Source of the DNA: Catenovulum maritimum
GTDB lineage: Bacteria; Pseudomonadota; Gammaproteobacteria; Enterobacterales; Alteromonadaceae
Reading direction: 5' to 3'
Length of the DNA: 64,000 bases
Assembly (NCBI RefSeq): GCF_001050375.1
Contig: NZ_KQ130495.1
Span: 45,860-109,859, forward strand
Shown here: positions 43,559-53,200 of the stretch, in pieces
How positions within the stretch are numbered: position 1 is the first letter of the stretch
How the letters are laid out: the number at the start of each line of letters is the position of its first letter
Program-made: the position numbers and the translations under genes
The notes under the pieces: model-generated
Databases searched by the model: none
Told to the model about the DNA's origin: nothing
Seen by the model: the letters and a program-made list of their open reading frames with translations, nothing else

Positions 43559-44665
43559 TTAGCGATACAAATTTTGATATTTGTTTACCATGCTTTGTTC
43601 ACTGAAATTTTCTGTTGCTAATTTTCTTGATGCCACTTTCATTGTTACCAGGTGTTTGTTGTTACTATGCATTTTTAGCATGGCTTCGGACAATGTTTTT
43701 TCATCCTTAGCCGGTACTAGGATAGACATTTCTGCTGTGGTTATTTCAGGTATACCGCCTACATTGGTACTGATAACCGGAAGTCCAGATGCCATAGCTT
43801 CAAGCATAGTCATAGGTACACCTTCTCCAATCGATGACATGATAAAGGTATCAAATGAGTGGTAAATATCTGCCATGTCATGTCTTGCCCCAGCAAACCA
43901 AATGTTTCGTTTGGTAATTTGAGCCTGCTGCTCCAACTCTGCCCTAAGTGGACCATCTCCGACAATGGATAATTGGGTACTATTAGCAAAGTTTTCATTT
44001 TCACTACATGCTATGTCGTAAGCTTTTATCAGCCTTTGGTGATCTTTAATACCTTGTAATCGTCCAACACAACCAAATACAAATTTCCCATTCTGACTAT
44101 CATGAATAAGCGTTTTGCTATCTGCAGTTTGATAGCTGGTGGTATTTACCCCATTGTAAATGAGTTCACATTTTTTCGGTGTTATTTGTACCGTATCTTT
44201 AAGCCAATCATATAAGTCTTTCGATACTGTCACAAACTTATTAATAAATGGAGATATCAATCTTCTGAGTAGTTGATATTTTTTGTTTTTTCCTTCCGGA
44301 TCATATATATCTCTGCCATGTTCAGCATGTACTCTATTGGGTACACGGGCGAGAAAAGCACATAACTGGTATTCTAAGGTCGGTAAATTATAGCTGTGAA
44401 GCACATTAGGTTTTGTTTGTTTAAGGAGTTTATAAACTTGATAAAAAGCTTTCCAACTATGCCCCTCAGGCTTGTTGATTGAATATAGGGCAACTGAGTT
44501 CGAATTAATTAAATTGGCAAAGTCATTGGAATATTCTGTCAAAGCAATAATGCTATGGCTATATTTATCTTCAGGCAACGCGTTTATAGAGTTGATAAGA
44601 ACACGCTCTAAGCCACCTATATCTAGCCGATAAACTAAATGCGTTATGTGTTTTCTCTCATTCAT
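43559..44665 (-). CDS. XrtA/PEP-CTERM system glycosyltransferase (TIGR03088 type)
   Basis: The ATG at 44665 overlaps the xrtA stop as ATGA and gives MNERKHITHLVYRLDIGGLERVL, a start characteristic of this GT4 subfamily. A TTG five codons earlier is less likely. The 368-residue protein continues with HSYNLPTLEYQL, RVHAEHGRD, FVTVSKDLYDWL, GCVGRLQGIKDHQRLI and EGVPMTMLEAMASGLPVISTNVGGIPE. It is a core glycosyltransferase of the exosortase A exopolysaccharide locus. Confidence 0.9.
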   Translation of the reverse strand: MNERKHITHLVYRLDIGGLERVLINSINALPEDKYSHSIIALTEYSNDFANLINSNSVALYSINKPEGHSWKAFYQVYKLLKQTKPNVLHSYNLPTLEYQLCAFLARVPNRVHAEHGRDIYDPEGKNKKYQLLRRLISPFINKFVTVSKDLYDWLKDTVQITPKKCELIYNGVNTTSYQTADSKTLIHDSQNGKFVFGCVGRLQGIKDHQRLIKAYDIACSENENFANSTQLSIVGDGPLRAELEQQAQITKRNIWFAGARHDMADIYHSFDTFIMSSIGEGVPMTMLEAMASGLPVISTNVGGIPEITTAEMSILVPAKDEKTLSEAMLKMHSNNKHLVTMKVASRKLATENFSEQSMVNKYQNLYR

Positions 44666-46110
44666 TGATCTTTCTGCCAAGTTTGAAAAATATTTAGCCA
44701 GTTAATTAGCTCTTTTTCGTTTATCCCATCAGTTATATTGATTGCTATAAAATAACCACCTTGATACCTATTCATTAGTTGATCCGGTAATTGGTTGAGT
44801 TTAACCGCTAATTTATTGGGAGACTGTAAGCTGCTTGTCTGATACCAAGCCAAAATTGATTTCTGTTTTCCAGAGATGGATACTAATTTATATATTATAG
44901 CTGCCTGTTTGGCTGATAATTTTATCTGCTTTTTATTTAGAAGTGTCCAATTTTCAATATCATAGTGCCTATGGGTACCACTGATTAACTCATACTCTTG
45001 GTTCTCAAATGGATAAAACGCAATAAAAGCTTGCCTGTTATTGATGACACCCTGCCAAGTTTCAAATGCGCCTTTAAATATAGGCAACCAATCGATCCCA
45101 GCTTCGCTTTTTGTTATTGGTAGCTGTTGTAGCTTTTCGCTTAGGCTTACATTGTGTACTGCTTGGCTTGCATCGATAACAAATGCTTTATATATAGGTG
45201 TGGTGATTAATATCCCGGATAACAAGAATACAGCTGAGTAGGTTGTCTGTTTTGATTGGCTAATTGTTACAGGTGTTATTAACTTTTCTGATTCTTGCCC
45301 AAATCGTCCAGCCCAAAACAATATGGCGATAATAAACATGAAAAAGAACCAACCGTAGACTAGATGGTCTGCACCTGTTGCATGCTGCATATCTGAATAA
45401 TGGCCAATTAATATAATGCCAAAAGCCCTGAGCCCGTTCGCTAAAATGGGTAAGGTACAGGCCACTAGAATGAAAACTGCTCGTTTCCAATATGTTTGAT
45501 AATTAAGATAAGCGTATAGTGTGCCTAACGCAATGGAGGCAATTAAAAAACGGATACCCGCACACGCCTCTGCAACTTCAAATGTACCGTTAGGTATATA
45601 GAGGTAAAGTCCTTCTCTGAAAACCGGGATATCAACTAGGTTTAACATCCAAACACTGAATAGTGCTGTAATATCTTGTAACTGGGGAACAAACTCTTCA
45701 CCAAAAGGGATAGCAAAAATAAGATAAAACAATGGAAAGAAGAGTTTGAGGCAAACTCGATAGCCGATCAAATATACGACTATTAATATTAAGCTAGTGT
45801 AAGCACATAACTGGTTTAATAAATTGATTCCAAGTGTACTTGTAATTAAATATACAATCTGAGTAATCGCTAATGGTATGAGCCATAACTTTTCATTTTG
45901 ATAGGATGATTCGAGTAGCGGCTGACGATTTCGCCATATCAGCCATAGTGATATAGGCAAAATGAAAAAGCCATGGGTATAGGTATTGGATTGAGACCAA
46001 ACTCTAACCATATCTAATAATGGACCAGAGTAGGTTATTCCCCAGATAGTCAGAGATAAGAAAAAACTAATCCCTAGTTTCGATTTGATATACTCCATTA
46101 GCTTATTCAT
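44662..46110 (-). CDS. xrtA: Exosortase A with fused EpsI domain
   Basis: The 482-residue protein has about eight N-terminal membrane helices and the exosortase active-site trio: C183 in EACAGIR, R228 in LANGLRAFG and H249 in GADHLVYGW. Residues about 315-482 form a periplasmic EpsI-type domain (DWLPIFKGAFETWQG, YELISGTHRHYD). XrtA is the inner-membrane transpeptidase-like enzyme that recognises PEP-CTERM signals; its predicted substrate in this window is the protein at 13462. It lies 3 bp after the Stp1-type glycosyltransferase and overlaps the next one by 4 bases. Confidence 0.95.
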   Translation of the reverse strand: MNKLMEYIKSKLGISFFLSLTIWGITYSGPLLDMVRVWSQSNTYTHGFFILPISLWLIWRNRQPLLESSYQNEKLWLIPLAITQIVYLITSTLGINLLNQLCAYTSLILIVVYLIGYRVCLKLFFPLFYLIFAIPFGEEFVPQLQDITALFSVWMLNLVDIPVFREGLYLYIPNGTFEVAEACAGIRFLIASIALGTLYAYLNYQTYWKRAVFILVACTLPILANGLRAFGIILIGHYSDMQHATGADHLVYGWFFFMFIIAILFWAGRFGQESEKLITPVTISQSKQTTYSAVFLLSGILITTPIYKAFVIDASQAVHNVSLSEKLQQLPITKSEAGIDWLPIFKGAFETWQGVINNRQAFIAFYPFENQEYELISGTHRHYDIENWTLLNKKQIKLSAKQAAIIYKLVSISGKQKSILAWYQTSSLQSPNKLAVKLNQLPDQLMNRYQGGYFIAINITDGINEKELINWLNIFQTWQKDQ

Positions 46111-46113
46111 TTT

Positions 46114-47316
46114 TTATAAAATTTTATCTAATGGGGCTAAAACAGCGTCCCATTCATACTTTAGTCGAATCGTATCTAAGTTGTCTTGACCGATCTTTTT
46201 ACTTAACTGATCATCTTGATACAACAGAGCTATCTTAGCTGCAAATTGCTTTGGTTCAGTTTGGATTAATTCGAGCTGTGAAGCTGGTAGATTAATTCCT
46301 TCAGCAGCCATTGGCGTCATAACAATTGGCTTAGAAAGCGCCATTGCTTCTAGTACTTTATTCTGTATACCGCGAGCGATTCTCATCGGTGCAATTGCTG
46401 CAAAGGAAGCATTTACATATGGGATTACATCTTTGACTCGACCTGTGACAAATATGTCTTTGCCATTAGCTAAGTTTTTTACCGCTTCGGTTGGGTTTCC
46501 GCCAACTATGTAAAATTCTAATTCCGGAATTTGTTGTTTTATAACAGGCCAAACTTCATTTTTAAACCAAACAACAGCGTCAACATTAGCCCAATAATCC
46601 ATAGCCCCAGTGAAGCATATACTCGGTTTATTAATATCTAACGGTTCAATATCTTTATTATCTATAGAGAAGTACTGAGTATCCACACCATTTAGAACAT
46701 AACCAACTTTATTATGTAAGCTAATATCAACTAAAGACTTGAAGTGCTCTGCTTCTTGAGGCGAGACAAATAAGCTTGCATTGAACAGCTGACAAATTTT
46801 CTTTTCGTAAGCTTCTAACTTTTTATACTCTCTTTTATAGACCCAACGCATAATGCCTTTTTTACCATCTGCATATTGCCTCCATTTATCCGAATCTACG
46901 TCGACAAAGTCTATTACTTTATTGATGTGATCATATTCAGGATCTTCTAAATATTGGGCTACAGCAGAAGAGAATATAAAAGCTTTCTCTAGGTTTGAGT
47001 TCATATCAACTATTTGTTTTACCCAAGCTGACATTTCCCAATTATGATAATAAGGGAGGGTAATTGGTTTGCCTGTTAAGAAAGACGTTAGCCCTTTTAA
47101 CGTCGCTCTTTTTTTTGTCAGTGGTAATAATTGAACCGATTTACAATACGTACTTAATTCTTTTTCATACTGCCAGTCGTTCGGATCATCCACAAAGGCA
47201 CCAAGGTGAACTTCATATTTTTGACTCAAATACTTTAGTATGTTGAATGAGCGAATTTTATCCCCTTTATTTGGTGGAAAAGGGATTCTATGACAGAGAA
47301 ATAGAATTGGTTCCAT
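46114..47316 (-). CDS. XrtA/PEP-CTERM system glycosyltransferase (TIGR03087 type)
   Basis: The 400-residue protein starts MEPILFLCHRIPFPPNKGDKIRSFNIL (quoted in parts: FLCHRIPFPPNKGDK), the hallmark of this exosortase-associated GT4 family. Further motifs are VDVDSDKWRQYA, LFVSPQEAEHF, ICFTGAMDYWANVDAV, FYIVGGNP and RGIQNKVLEAMALSKPIV. It is always found near xrtA and lies directly upstream of it here. The transferred sugar is unknown. Confidence 0.92.
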   Translation of the reverse strand: MEPILFLCHRIPFPPNKGDKIRSFNILKYLSQKYEVHLGAFVDDPNDWQYEKELSTYCKSVQLLPLTKKRATLKGLTSFLTGKPITLPYYHNWEMSAWVKQIVDMNSNLEKAFIFSSAVAQYLEDPEYDHINKVIDFVDVDSDKWRQYADGKKGIMRWVYKREYKKLEAYEKKICQLFNASLFVSPQEAEHFKSLVDISLHNKVGYVLNGVDTQYFSIDNKDIEPLDINKPSICFTGAMDYWANVDAVVWFKNEVWPVIKQQIPELEFYIVGGNPTEAVKNLANGKDIFVTGRVKDVIPYVNASFAAIAPMRIARGIQNKVLEAMALSKPIVMTPMAAEGINLPASQLELIQTEPKQFAAKIALLYQDDQLSKKIGQDNLDTIRLKYEWDAVLAPLDKIL

Positions 47317-47320
47317 TTTA

Positions 47321-48364
47321 CTAACCTAAATACTTGGATAAGAAAGGACCTAAAAATTGACTAACTTTGACGGGAAGTTTTTGCCACATTTTTATGAACA
47401 TTTGGTATTTTGGGTTATTTGGACTCAAATTAGGCAGCTTTGAAGACTTAACCAAATAGTATTGGTAATGTAACGGTATTGCTTCCATTCCCCAGTGCTT
47501 TTTATATTTGAATGAACCAGAATCATTTTTACTTCTGCCAAAGTCAAAATTAGTACAGTTTTTATTTTGTTGAGCGTGACACATTAAAGCGTAATACATC
47601 AAGTCATTACTTTTTAGTGCTCTCGCTTCAAATAAACCACCGCCGTAATAAGGCAAGACTTGTTGTTTATAATAAAAACTCATCACAGCCGATGCGATTT
47701 TTCCTTCTTTAGCGACTGTCATTAATTCGCATCTTTCGCCAAATTCTTGTTTTAAGTTCTCGAAATATTTGGCTGGAAATACAGGTGTTCCTAAATTTCG
47801 GACGCTTTCAGCATATACGTCATGAACCATTTTTGTACTTGCATTAAAATCAGTTTCTAATGATTCTTTTAATGACTGCCTGATTACGGCTCTTTGTTTC
47901 TTTTTAACGCCGGCTAAGATTTTGTCATCAGAATCTTCTAGATCGTAAGTGAAGTAGCAGTGAGTATCCTTAGTTAAAAATTTAGGATTATTTTGTTCAG
48001 ATTTATACCTTAACTCTAAGTGATCTACGTTGAGTTTTTTTGCTATTTCGATCGCTTCATCTTCAAGTTTTGTTTGTACTTCTGGTGAATCTGCAATTGC
48101 ACCGCCATAAACACAAAAAGGTGTTGAGACTAATGTGTGGCCGAATAAAAAGCTTTTTTGTTCTACTAAGGGTAATAAACCAATGATTTGGTTGTCTTTG
48201 TTTGTCGCGTATATATAGTGGCTTTTGTGTTGATATGTTTTCGCTATGACACGCATCCAACCAGATAAGTGGAAAAAAGATCCTTCTTGATGATTATCAA
48301 CATAATCATCCCAAGCTTTAGAGTCCGAATTTTGGTTAAGTTGATGTATTTGCATGTTTTCCAA
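47321..48364 (-). CDS. FemAB family XrtA/PEP-CTERM system-associated protein
   Basis: The 347-residue GNAT-like protein has WDDYVDNHQEGSFFHLSGWMRVI at the start, a central KKKQRAVIRQSLKE, and the late NFDFGRSKNDSGSFKYKKHWG, diagnostic of the FemAB-like family of XrtA loci. It probably transfers an amino-acyl or acyl group to a glycan precursor. It stands between the deacetylase and the Stp1-type glycosyltransferase with short gaps. Confidence 0.92.
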   Translation of the reverse strand: MENMQIHQLNQNSDSKAWDDYVDNHQEGSFFHLSGWMRVIAKTYQHKSHYIYATNKDNQIIGLLPLVEQKSFLFGHTLVSTPFCVYGGAIADSPEVQTKLEDEAIEIAKKLNVDHLELRYKSEQNNPKFLTKDTHCYFTYDLEDSDDKILAGVKKKQRAVIRQSLKESLETDFNASTKMVHDVYAESVRNLGTPVFPAKYFENLKQEFGERCELMTVAKEGKIASAVMSFYYKQQVLPYYGGGLFEARALKSNDLMYYALMCHAQQNKNCTNFDFGRSKNDSGSFKYKKHWGMEAIPLHYQYYLVKSSKLPNLSPNNPKYQMFIKMWQKLPVKVSQFLGPFLSKYLG

Positions 48365-48393
48365 TTCTTTTTAATTATATCCTGAAACCAGTA

Positions 48394-49242
48394 TTATTTT
48401 ATTTGATAAACATCTTTCATAGTTGACCAATGGTACCTATCTAACAAAGTAGAAAGCCTACCTTTCATTTTGCTTAAATTTAAGTAATGGCGAAACTTAG
48501 ATTTAAATGGTGCATCTGTTACTCTTGGCTGTTCTGGATCAATTTCCCAAGGGTGAAAATAAAAAGAGTAGGGTTGTTGTTCTTGCTCTAGATATTTATC
48601 GACCAATTTATGAGCTAAAAAGGTAGGGTATAATCTAAAGTAACCACCGCCACCAATTGGCACTTGTTTGCCGCCAAGTTTTAGGGTTGGAACTGGAATT
48701 TCGATGATTCCCTCTGGTCGCTCATATTTGAATCTGGGCCAGTGAGGCGTTCCGTATAAATCGTGCTTAACTGGATAGGTACTAGAAGTGTATTTAAAGC
48801 CGAGTTCTTTTAGTACTTCGAAAGCCCATTCATTTGATTCATCTATTGAAAAGCTGGGTGCTCTATAGCCAATGACTTCAGCACCTATGGTGTTTTCTAA
48901 ATGATCTTTTGAACGTAGTACATCCAGTCTAAATTCTTCTCTTGTCTGAGTTGTTGCTCTTTTATGAGCATAACCGTGACTTGCGACTTCGTGCCCTCGA
49001 TTGTGTATGTCTTTAAGTAATTGAGGATATTGTTCACCGACAGCGCCAAGAATAAAAAAAGTGCCTTTACAACCTTTTGAATCAAATAAATCTAAAAGTT
49101 CATAGGTATTTTTTTCTACTCTTTGTGGCAGTGTTGCCCAGTCATCTCGGGTAAATTGTTTCTCAAAAGCAGAAACATGGTAATAATCTTCAACATCCAC
49201 TGTCATTGCATTTTTAATCTCAAACTTTTTTTGTGCAATCAC
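48394..49242 (-). CDS. XrtA system polysaccharide deacetylase
   Basis: The 282-residue NodB-fold enzyme has TVDVEDYYHVSAF (catalytic Asp and metal Asp), GCKGTFFILG, HEVASHGYAHKRATTQ (H-x3-5-H metal site), GYRAPSFSID and the C-terminal SFYFHPWEIDPEQPR region typical of DUF3473. It de-N-acetylates a sugar of the exopolysaccharide, perhaps the priming amino sugar. It follows the priming transferase after 3 bp. Confidence 0.93.
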   Translation of the reverse strand: MIAQKKFEIKNAMTVDVEDYYHVSAFEKQFTRDDWATLPQRVEKNTYELLDLFDSKGCKGTFFILGAVGEQYPQLLKDIHNRGHEVASHGYAHKRATTQTREEFRLDVLRSKDHLENTIGAEVIGYRAPSFSIDESNEWAFEVLKELGFKYTSSTYPVKHDLYGTPHWPRFKYERPEGIIEIPVPTLKLGGKQVPIGGGGYFRLYPTFLAHKLVDKYLEQEQQPYSFYFHPWEIDPEQPRVTDAPFKSKFRHYLNLSKMKGRLSTLLDRYHWSTMKDVYQIK

Positions 49243-49245
49243 AGG

Positions 49246-50661
49246 TTATCTACCTTTTCCGAATAAAATAACTTCTACCGTTCTTAAAAGAATAAGTAAA
49301 TCAAATAAAATAGATCTGTGTTTTATATAGTAAAGATCAAATTTTAATTTTTCGATTGTGTCGTCACTTGTTGAGCCATAAGGATACTTTAATTGTGCCC
49401 AACCAGTTAAACCTGGCTTAACGTTATGACGTTGGTTGTAATAAGGTATTTGTTTTATAAAGTCAGTCACAAACTGTGGACGTTCTGGCCTCGGCCCGAC
49501 AAATCCCATTTCGCCTTTTAATACGTTGAATATTTGTGGTAATTCATCTATTCGGTACTTTCTAATAAAAGCACCAATCTTTGTTGTTCTATTGTCATTT
49601 TTCTGAGCAAATTGAGCACCACCTTTTTCAGCGTCTGGTCTCATGCTTCTAAATTTTATTATTTTAAATACTCGACCATCTAGACCAACTCTTTCTTGTT
49701 TGTAAAATACCGATGCACCTGTTTTTCTGCCGTCTTCTAAGTAAATCCAAATTGCAGTGAAGATCATGATTGGCCAAGTGAGCATAACAACGAATAAGCC
49801 CATGAAGGCATTAAAAAGGTAATCTACAGATTCTCTTAAATGGTTTGTTGTTCTGAAACCATTTGAGTATATAACCCAACTAGGATAAATAAGGTTTACT
49901 GCAACTTGACCAGTTTCTCGTTCGATGAAGTCAAGAATATCTGTTATTTCAATGCCGCGAATTTTAAAGTTAAATAAAGCTTGAAGTGGTAATGCATCTC
50001 TTCTTTCATCACAGGCGATTACGATTTCATGGATGTCATTCTCAATCACAAATTTTTCAATATCTTCGTGAATATTAATATCGACAACAGTTTCGTTTTT
50101 AATACCTTTGCATTTATCGCCATCTAAAGGAATAAAACCAACTAAATTTATACCTCTTCTGTCGGCTTTACGGCGCATTCTTTTCTCGATAATAGAAGCT
50201 CTTTCACCTGCTCCAATAATTAAAACGTCCTTTTTAGAAAATCCAAACCACTCATTATTCATGATTAGCATTCTAAAACCTGTCAAAGACAGAACACTTA
50301 AAGCCCCTGCAATTGCAATGAATATGGCATTTACTTTTAGATCAGGTACTAGATTTAATAAGACACCTTCATGAAGAAAGAACGCAATACCAACACTGAC
50401 TAGTATTCTTCTGGAAACCCCACGGATAGATTCTCTTAACCTGAGCTCATACAAACCAACAGATAAAAGTGAAAATTGTGTGATTAACACAAAAATTAGT
50501 ATGTTTGATAGGTGAACTTGCACCGCAGAGAAATTGTTAAAAGGGTATTGCAGAGATGAAAGATACAGAGCTATATAACTAACAATACATAAAATTGTTG
50601 TTTCAATTACAATGAGTGGTTTTATTTTTTGGTGTGTATGACCAGCGTAGGTATAAGCCAT
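49246..50661 (-). CDS. XrtA/PEP-CTERM system sugar transferase (TIGR03013 type)
   Basis: The 471-residue polyprenyl-phosphate glycosylphosphotransferase has four to five N-terminal membrane helices, a Rossmann-like middle (DVLIIGAGERASIIEKRM), and a C-terminal catalytic domain with FYKQERVGLDGRVFKIIKFRSMR, RKYRIDELPQIFNVLKGEMGFVGPRPERP and VKPGLTGWAQL. It should load the first sugar phosphate onto undecaprenyl phosphate. It is the first gene of the large minus-strand block and is divergent from the export genes. Confidence 0.93.
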   Translation of the reverse strand: MAYTYAGHTHQKIKPLIVIETTILCIVSYIALYLSSLQYPFNNFSAVQVHLSNILIFVLITQFSLLSVGLYELRLRESIRGVSRRILVSVGIAFFLHEGVLLNLVPDLKVNAIFIAIAGALSVLSLTGFRMLIMNNEWFGFSKKDVLIIGAGERASIIEKRMRRKADRRGINLVGFIPLDGDKCKGIKNETVVDINIHEDIEKFVIENDIHEIVIACDERRDALPLQALFNFKIRGIEITDILDFIERETGQVAVNLIYPSWVIYSNGFRTTNHLRESVDYLFNAFMGLFVVMLTWPIMIFTAIWIYLEDGRKTGASVFYKQERVGLDGRVFKIIKFRSMRPDAEKGGAQFAQKNDNRTTKIGAFIRKYRIDELPQIFNVLKGEMGFVGPRPERPQFVTDFIKQIPYYNQRHNVKPGLTGWAQLKYPYGSTSDDTIEKLKFDLYYIKHRSILFDLLILLRTVEVILFGKGR

Positions 50662-50842
50662 TTTTTATTATTTCCAATATCCTGCTGAATTTGTTAAGGG
50701 ACTAATCAAATTGGGTTTTTATATGATCAGACTTAAATTTGTTGTGAGTATACTACGCAGAATCTACAACAACAATATGAAGCAGAGAAGCTTTGTCGAC
50801 TAATACCAGATAATTCAATAAACAATGGAGAGAATTTAAACA

Positions 50843-50926
50843 TTGATTGATTTAATTTTGCATTGCTCTATTATTGCAGCAGTTTGTTTTATTCGGCTAA
50901 ATGATAGTGAAAAGGAACGTCTTTGA
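50843..50926 (+). CDS. Possible small leader peptide coupled to the export lipoprotein
   Basis: A 27-residue frame from TTG 50843 (GGAGAG about 11 bases upstream) runs to TGA 50924-50926, overlapping the next ATG (50926) as TGATG. It reads as one hydrophobic helix (MIDLILHCSIIAAVCFI) with a charged tail (RLNDSEKERL). The overlap suggests translational coupling, but the rare start codon and poor spacing leave it doubtful. The rest of the divergent gap 50662-50842 shows no sigma-54 promoter and no TGTC-N4-TTTTTTACA element. Confidence 0.25.
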   Translation: MIDLILHCSIIAAVCFIRLNDSEKERL

Positions 50927-51549
50927 TGAACAATAAAATATTAAAACTTTTTGTTGTAAGCTCAATTTTATTTATAAATGCTTGCTCAAATAATTATTTA
51001 CCGACAGCCACACTTTACGCCTCGAAAACTTCAGACATTTCTCAATACAATTACTTAATTGGTCCGGGTGATTCTTTAAATATATTTGTATGGCGAAACG
51101 CGGAAATATCAGGGACTTTTACTGTAAGGCCTGATGGTAAAATAACAACTTCTCTTGTTGAAGATATACCTGTTTCTGGCAAAACACCAACTCAGCTCGC
51201 TCGAAATATTGAACAAATATTGAGTACTTATATCAAAGATCCTATCGTGACAGTTAGTGTTGGTGGCTTTGTTGGCCCATATAGTGAACAGGTTAGAATC
51301 ATAGGTCAAGCATCTGAACCTAAAGCTATTAATTATAGAGAGCAGATGACTTTGTTAGACCTAATGGTTGAAGTCGGTGGTTTAACTGAATTTGCCGATG
51401 GCGATTCAGCTAAGTTAATCCGGATTGTTGCAGGCGAGCAAGTTACATATGATTTAAGAATAAGCCAATTGATTAATCAAGGTGATATCAAAGCAAATGT
51501 TGATTTGTTACCTGGTGATATCATCATTGTCCCTGAAGCTTGGTTTTAA
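50926..51549 (+). CDS. XrtA/PEP-CTERM system exopolysaccharide export lipoprotein (Wza-like)
   Basis: The ATG at 50926 is preferred to a TTG one codon earlier; AAGGAA lies about 9 bases upstream. The 207-residue lipoprotein has lipobox INAC near residue 20, a poly-export domain (YNYLIGPGDSLNIFVWRNAEISGTFTVRPDGKI, quoted for its pattern in part: LIGPGDSLNIFVWRN) and one SLBB-like domain (VRIIGQASEPKAINYREQMT). It belongs to the short outer-membrane export protein family of XrtA loci and should form the exit channel with the barrel protein at 54.1 kb. Confidence 0.92.
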   Translation: MNNKILKLFVVSSILFINACSNNYLPTATLYASKTSDISQYNYLIGPGDSLNIFVWRNAEISGTFTVRPDGKITTSLVEDIPVSGKTPTQLARNIEQILSTYIKDPIVTVSVGGFVGPYSEQVRIIGQASEPKAINYREQMTLLDLMVEVGGLTEFADGDSAKLIRIVAGEQVTYDLRISQLINQGDIKANVDLLPGDIIIVPEAWF

Positions 51550-51583
51550 TTAATACTGAAATGCGATTAGAGGTTTTGTTTTA

Positions 51584-53200
51584 ATGGATAATATCCAACA
51601 GACGATAGAAGAGATTATCGGCTATATAAAAGGGATATGGATCAAGAAGCGATTCATTATCGTTTCTACGTGGTTGTTATGCCCGCTAACTTGGTTATAT
51701 GTTGCTAATATGCCTGATGTTTATCAGTCTTCAGCTAAGGTTTTTGCTGATACCAGGTCTATTCTTCAACCCTTATTAAGAGGGTTAGCTTTGCAAACTA
51801 ATATAGATCAAGAGCTCCAATTAATGGCTAAAACCTTATTGAGTCGACCAAATCTAGAAAAAATAGCAAGAAATACTGATTTAGATATCAAAACGAAGAA
51901 TGATGCTGAGTATCAAGCTTTACTTAATATGTTAAAGAAGGAAATTAGATTCAATACTTCTGGACGTGAGAATATTTATACTATTAAGTTTGAGCACTCA
52001 GATCCTAAAATTGCGAAGCGAGTAGTGGAAGAAACTTTAACCTTGTTTGTCGAATCAACACTAGGTTCAAACAGGCAAGGGTCCGACACTGCAAATAAAT
52101 TTCTTGATTCTCAAATAGCAGAATTCGAAAAGCGTTTGGCGTCATCGGAAATACGCTTGTCTGACTTTAAACGAAAACATTCAGACATTTTAGTACAAAG
52201 CACAGGCGGTGTTTATGGACAACTTTCTAAGCTTAATCAAGAGTTAGAAAATATCAACCTGAGGTTAGATGAAACTGAGTCTAGATTAACGCAAGCTGAA
52301 AGTGCTTGGGAAAAGTCAAAAACTGTCACATCTACTGGTCCAAATAATTCGGCAATTGAAACTCAGTTTGATTCTAGAATCGAGTCTTTAAGAGTTAAAT
52401 TGGATGACTTATTGATCAAGTATACAGATCGACATCCTGATGTGATTGAGTCTAGAAGTGTTCTCCAAAGATTAGAAACGTTAAGAGAAAGTGAAATTGC
52501 AAATTATCAGAAATCAATTAACACTGATTCGCCAGAACTTTCAAATGTACAAGGTCGAGTCGGTCAAGAGTTAGTTATTTCTATCCAAAACTTGAAAAAT
52601 GAAATCGCTTCCTTAACCGTTAGAAAAAAATCTTATCAAGCTAAAATAGCATCTCTAAAAGATAAAATGGATTTAATCCCTCAGATTGAAGCTGAGATGG
52701 TTGGCTTGAATCGAGATTACGATATTACAAAATCTAAGCACAGGGAACTTCTGAATAGGCGTGAATCAGTATTAATGTCACAACAGGCAGATTTACAATC
52801 AGATGATGTTCAATTCCGAGTCATTGAACCACCAATGAAGGCCCTTAAGCCTTCTGGTCCTAAAAGAATGGTGTATTATGTATTAATTCTTGTGCTTGGG
52901 TTTGGTTCAGGGATTGCCGTAGCTTTTTTAATTAGCCAGATGCAACCCGTTATTTTGCGACCTTCTCAATTAACTAAGCTGACAGGTGTACCGGTTCTAG
53001 GGACAATTTCGCATGCAAATTTAGCCGAATTGAATCAAATCGAAAATAAGAAAACGATGTTCTTTTGGGCTTCTAATAGTATTATTCTTATTGGGTTTGC
53101 TGGCTTAGTTGTGATGGACATTATGGGGTATAGATTAAACAGCGAGTTCCTGAATCGCTTATTTGAAGTCGCTTCTCAACAGGTGAGGTCTTTCTTATAA
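51584..53200 (+). CDS. XrtA system polysaccharide chain-length determinant (Wzz-like)
   Basis: The 538-residue inner-membrane protein has an N-terminal Wzz domain with a first membrane helix (about residues 24-40), a long coiled-coil periplasmic section (about 170-400, rich in LNQELENINLRLDETESRL-type heptads), a late PxxP-type motif (PPMKALKPSGPKR) and a second membrane helix (about 428-448). A further hydrophobic segment lies near residue 490. It controls polymer length and activates the kinase. Its stop overlaps the kinase start by one base. Confidence 0.92.
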   Translation: MDNIQQTIEEIIGYIKGIWIKKRFIIVSTWLLCPLTWLYVANMPDVYQSSAKVFADTRSILQPLLRGLALQTNIDQELQLMAKTLLSRPNLEKIARNTDLDIKTKNDAEYQALLNMLKKEIRFNTSGRENIYTIKFEHSDPKIAKRVVEETLTLFVESTLGSNRQGSDTANKFLDSQIAEFEKRLASSEIRLSDFKRKHSDILVQSTGGVYGQLSKLNQELENINLRLDETESRLTQAESAWEKSKTVTSTGPNNSAIETQFDSRIESLRVKLDDLLIKYTDRHPDVIESRSVLQRLETLRESEIANYQKSINTDSPELSNVQGRVGQELVISIQNLKNEIASLTVRKKSYQAKIASLKDKMDLIPQIEAEMVGLNRDYDITKSKHRELLNRRESVLMSQQADLQSDDVQFRVIEPPMKALKPSGPKRMVYYVLILVLGFGSGIAVAFLISQMQPVILRPSQLTKLTGVPVLGTISHANLAELNQIENKKTMFFWASNSIILIGFAGLVVMDIMGYRLNSEFLNRLFEVASQQVRSFL

